A stretch of 9,118 nt of DNA. Origin: Flammeovirgaceae bacterium UBA2371 (GTDB lineage: Bacteria; Bacteroidota; Bacteroidia; Cytophagales; Cyclobacteriaceae). The notes under the pieces are model-generated. The model did no database searches, was not told the DNA's origin, and saw only the letters and a list, made by a program, of their open reading frames with translations. Below are positions 7,192-9,118 of the stretch, one piece after another. Numbering within the stretch: the first letter of the stretch is position 1; every line of letters begins with the position of its first letter. A program made the translations under genes and the position numbers. The stretch covers positions 1 through 9,118 of the forward strand of contig DDTF01000062.1 in the NCBI GenBank assembly GCA_002345965.1, written 5' to 3'.

Positions 7192-8292
7192 TTAATTTCT
7201 AATGAAGCTTCCGTTCACAGCAGACCAGAATTCATTGGTGCCGCCAGTTCCACTCCAGGAAGCAAAATTAAATGTGTTGGTTCCATTTGTTGTGCCTTGC
7301 ACCACGTACGCCTTCACAGCCTGTCCACCCCTGTTCCACGTCAGTGCTTTCTTACTTTGACATTGTTCGGGCACACCACCAAAACCTTGCAGGAAATAGG
7401 CTTTTCCAGCGCCATATACTTTGGAGGTACCATTACTTTCTATCAGTACACTGGTGGCTTCATCAACTCCTACCCCCCTCACATTGGTATAGCTCACGCC
7501 AAAGTCTTGCACCAGCCTGGCCATAAAAGTAAAATGCCTTCCCTGACGGCTGCGTTCGTTGTAGTGGGAATCCGTTATTAGATTTGACAAATAATTTACA
7601 GATAGGAATCCTCCACCTCCAAGGCCCTCCATGTTTTTATCATAAGGATTGGCCAAAGCAGCAGCTGACGTTACCGACCCACGAAAAGCACCATAGTAGT
7701 ATTGTCCCAGTATTGCCAACCCTGCACTTGTACCCCCAATGGGAACATGTTTGGTATTGATTGCATAATTAATGGCATCTTCCAGTTTGGTATCCTTCCA
7801 GAAGTTGACATAATCGGATTGATCACCCCCTGCGATAAAAATAGCTTCCGCATTGCGAACAATGGTTTCAGTAAGCGCATGATCTGCATCTGCACGTGAG
7901 TCTACAATAATAGTTTCTACAGAATTGACTCCACCAATTACAGTGTATACATAATCGTTGTATCCATTGGAGCCGGAAGAACGCAACACCACAAAATCTC
8001 CTCCACCTGATTTACTGGTTAAAAATTGAAAGGCGGCTGTTTCTGCATTGGTATCCGAATCGGCACCCCCTATCATGGCTATTCCAAAGCTAGTGGTAGT
8101 CACCACATCCGCAGGATCGCCAGTGGTATAAATTACCGGTGCTGAACTACCTCCTCCACCTCCAGCGGGGCCTGCATTTACCTCCGGAGAAGACTCTCCT
8201 TTTTTGGCGTTGGTAGTAATGAATTCATCGGAACATCCGATTACTAGGATAAGGCCTATTGAAAGCAATAAGCGCAATGAACTTTTTTGCAT
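7192..8292 (-). CDS. Cyanophycinase-like peptidase S51 lipoprotein
   Basis: Family knowledge: cyanophycinases are serine peptidases that cut cyanophycin (polyaspartate with arginine side chains) into Asp-Arg dipeptides. This 366-residue protein has the S51 signatures GGADSD (75-80), FIAGGDQSDY (152-161), the nucleophile elbow GGTSAGLA with Ser189 (186-193), and DSH-YNE-R-S-R-QG-R with D241, H243, R247, R249 and R252. That spacing of Asp, His and three Arg matches the substrate-binding set of characterised cyanophycinase as I recall it, except that Ser242 replaces a Gln. GVDEATS (275-281) follows. The N-terminus is a lipoprotein signal (LVIGC20), and the next residues S-D-E-F resemble the acidic Bacteroidota surface-export signal. 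A flexible linker with GGGGGSS (44-50) joins it to the catalytic domain. No cyanophycin synthetase or isoaspartyl dipeptidase gene is visible nearby. It appears monocistronic. A different S51 peptidase specificity remains possible. Confidence 0.9.
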   Translation of the reverse strand: MQKSSLRLLLSIGLILVIGCSDEFITTNAKKGESSPEVNAGPAGGGGGSSAPVIYTTGDPADVVTTTSFGIAMIGGADSDTNAETAAFQFLTSKSGGGDFVVLRSSGSNGYNDYVYTVIGGVNSVETIIVDSRADADHALTETIVRNAEAIFIAGGDQSDYVNFWKDTKLEDAINYAINTKHVPIGGTSAGLAILGQYYYGAFRGSVTSAAALANPYDKNMEGLGGGGFLSVNYLSNLITDSHYNERSRQGRHFTFMARLVQDFGVSYTNVRGVGVDEATSVLIESNGTSKVYGAGKAYFLQGFGGVPEQCQSKKALTWNRGGQAVKAYVVQGTTNGTNTFNFASWSGTGGTNEFWSAVNGSFIRN

Positions 8293-8374
8293 AAATTATA
8301 GGGTTAGTTGCTTCCTACATTTTTAACCTCTTCGGTTTATAGGAGTTCATTCAATTTACAAACTTTACCCAATT

Positions 8375-8404
8375 AAAAAAGAAGAACCTTAGCCTGTAAA
8401 AGGT
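8375..8404 (-). terminator. Weak possible terminator after the SDR gene
   Basis: On the minus strand a 5-bp stem ACCTT/AAGGT (8404-8400 and 8390-8386) with a 9-base loop is followed, after a short TCTTC stretch, by TTTTTT (8380-8375). It lies about 30 bases after the SDR stop and before the cyanophycinase-like gene. The stem is short and AT-rich, so this is a weak candidate. Nothing else recognisable was found in 8293-8432. Confidence 0.25.
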
Positions 8405-8432
8405 GTGCTTATAAAAGATTGAAGGTAATTGT

Positions 8433-9118
8433 TTAGTGGGCTATCCATCCGCCATCGGCTACCACCACATGGCCATTCACAAAGGAAGCATCATCGGAAG
8501 CCAGGAAAAGAGCAATTTTAGCAATTTCCTCAGGTTTGGCGCTTCGGGGATTTAACCCCATGCCTTCCATTATCCTTTCGTTGACTATCGGAGTAATCCG
8601 GGTCATGTCAATTGTTTCACCGATGTTGGTTTCAATTGCTCCCGGGGCAATGGCATTGCACCTGATTCCTGTCTTGGCATAAACATGTCCGGTATTTTTA
8701 GTTAAGCCTATCAAGCCATGTTTACTGGCGGTATAAGCTGCACCAGCCCTGCCACCTCTCAAGCCAGCAACTGAAGCAATATTGATAATAACTCCCTTTT
8801 CTTTCGGTAAGAATATATTGATTGCTTTTCGCATCGCCTGAAATGGGCCAGTCAGATTGATGGCAATCACTTTTTCCCAAACTTCATTTTCGAGTTCACC
8901 TACCGGTGAAAAGTTATCCATAATTCCGGCATTGTTAACCAGTATATCAAGGGTACCGTACTGTGACAAGGCGACTTCAAACATATTATTAATGTCAGCC
9001 TCTACGCTCATGTTGGCGATTAACGTAGTGACTTCACCACCTGACTTTTCAATATCCTTTTGAAGGAGCGTCAATCTTTCTTTATTGATATCTGTAGCTA
9101 CCACCTTACCACCTTCCT
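8433..9118 (-). CDS. Short-chain dehydrogenase/reductase (SDR), N-terminus cut by the window edge
   Basis: This is a cytosolic NAD(P)-dependent oxidoreductase of the classical SDR family; the substrate cannot be inferred. The reading frame stays open to the right edge, giving 227 visible residues and missing an estimated 25-30, including the TGxxxGxG nucleotide-binding loop. Counting from the first visible residue, the second strand ends VVATD with Asp9, which favours NAD(H) over NADP(H). Next come NNAG (61-64), catalytic Ser115 (NIASVAG), Tyr128 and Lys132 (YTASK), the PG turn (158-159), and a C-terminal NGHVVVADGGW. The GTG at 9104 is an internal valine, not a start, because in-frame sequence upstream (EGGKV) continues the family pattern. 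The gene is followed by a 140-base gap and then the cyanophycinase-like gene on the same strand. Confidence 0.92.
   Translation of the reverse strand, partial: EGGKVVATDINKERLTLLQKDIEKSGGEVTTLIANMSVEADINNMFEVALSQYGTLDILVNNAGIMDNFSPVGELENEVWEKVIAINLTGPFQAMRKAINIFLPKEKGVIINIASVAGLRGGRAGAAYTASKHGLIGLTKNTGHVYAKTGIRCNAIAPGAIETNIGETIDMTRITPIVNERIMEGMGLNPRSAKPEEIAKIALFLASDDASFVNGHVVVADGGWIAH

Noticed and set aside
7671..7895. Alternative-frame open frames on both strands inside the cyanophycinase-like gene
   Set aside because: The S51 motifs lie in the main frame; these frames have no motifs and arise from its composition.

Overview
The window looks like chromosomal DNA of a Bacteroidota bacterium, probably of Cytophagales type. 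The clues are the moderate AT-rich composition, start codons without Shine-Dalgarno sequences, several predicted lipoproteins including one with a Bacteroidota-style surface-export signal (Cys-Ser-Asp-Glu-Phe), and partial TAnnTTTG-type promoter matches. The assignment is inferred from these traits, not from a database match.

Layout, left to right. A leader of about 190 bases, with a short inverted repeat and a good candidate -7 element, precedes tex on the plus strand (192-2456). All other genes are on the minus strand. The tex stop codon directly abuts the stop codon of a convergent GNAT acetyltransferase gene (2457-2963). Read on the minus strand, a compact three-gene unit runs from a FAH-family enzyme with a lipoprotein signal (5468-4512), through a ClsC-like phospholipase D-family lipoprotein (4519-2966, 8-base overlap), to the GNAT gene (2-base gap). 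Upstream of this unit lies mqo, malate:quinone oxidoreductase (7086-5584). Further upstream is a cyanophycinase-like S51 peptidase lipoprotein (8292-7192) ending in a strong intrinsic terminator. Last is a short-chain dehydrogenase (SDR) whose N-terminus is cut by the right edge (9118-8433).

Function. Tex is an RNA-binding factor and Mqo feeds electrons from malate into the quinone pool; both are housekeeping genes. The FAH-PLD-GNAT unit is the most unusual part. Two of its products are predicted to be exported and membrane-anchored; one resembles an enzyme that remodels cardiolipin, and the other belongs to a family normally found in the cytosol. The cyanophycinase-like protein is predicted to sit on the cell surface, which suggests scavenging of external polyaspartate-arginine polymer rather than use of an internal store. 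No mobile element, CRISPR array, tRNA or rRNA was seen. Nothing here amounts to a clear new system; the best leads are the exported FAH protein with its tightly linked partners and the surface cyanophycinase.
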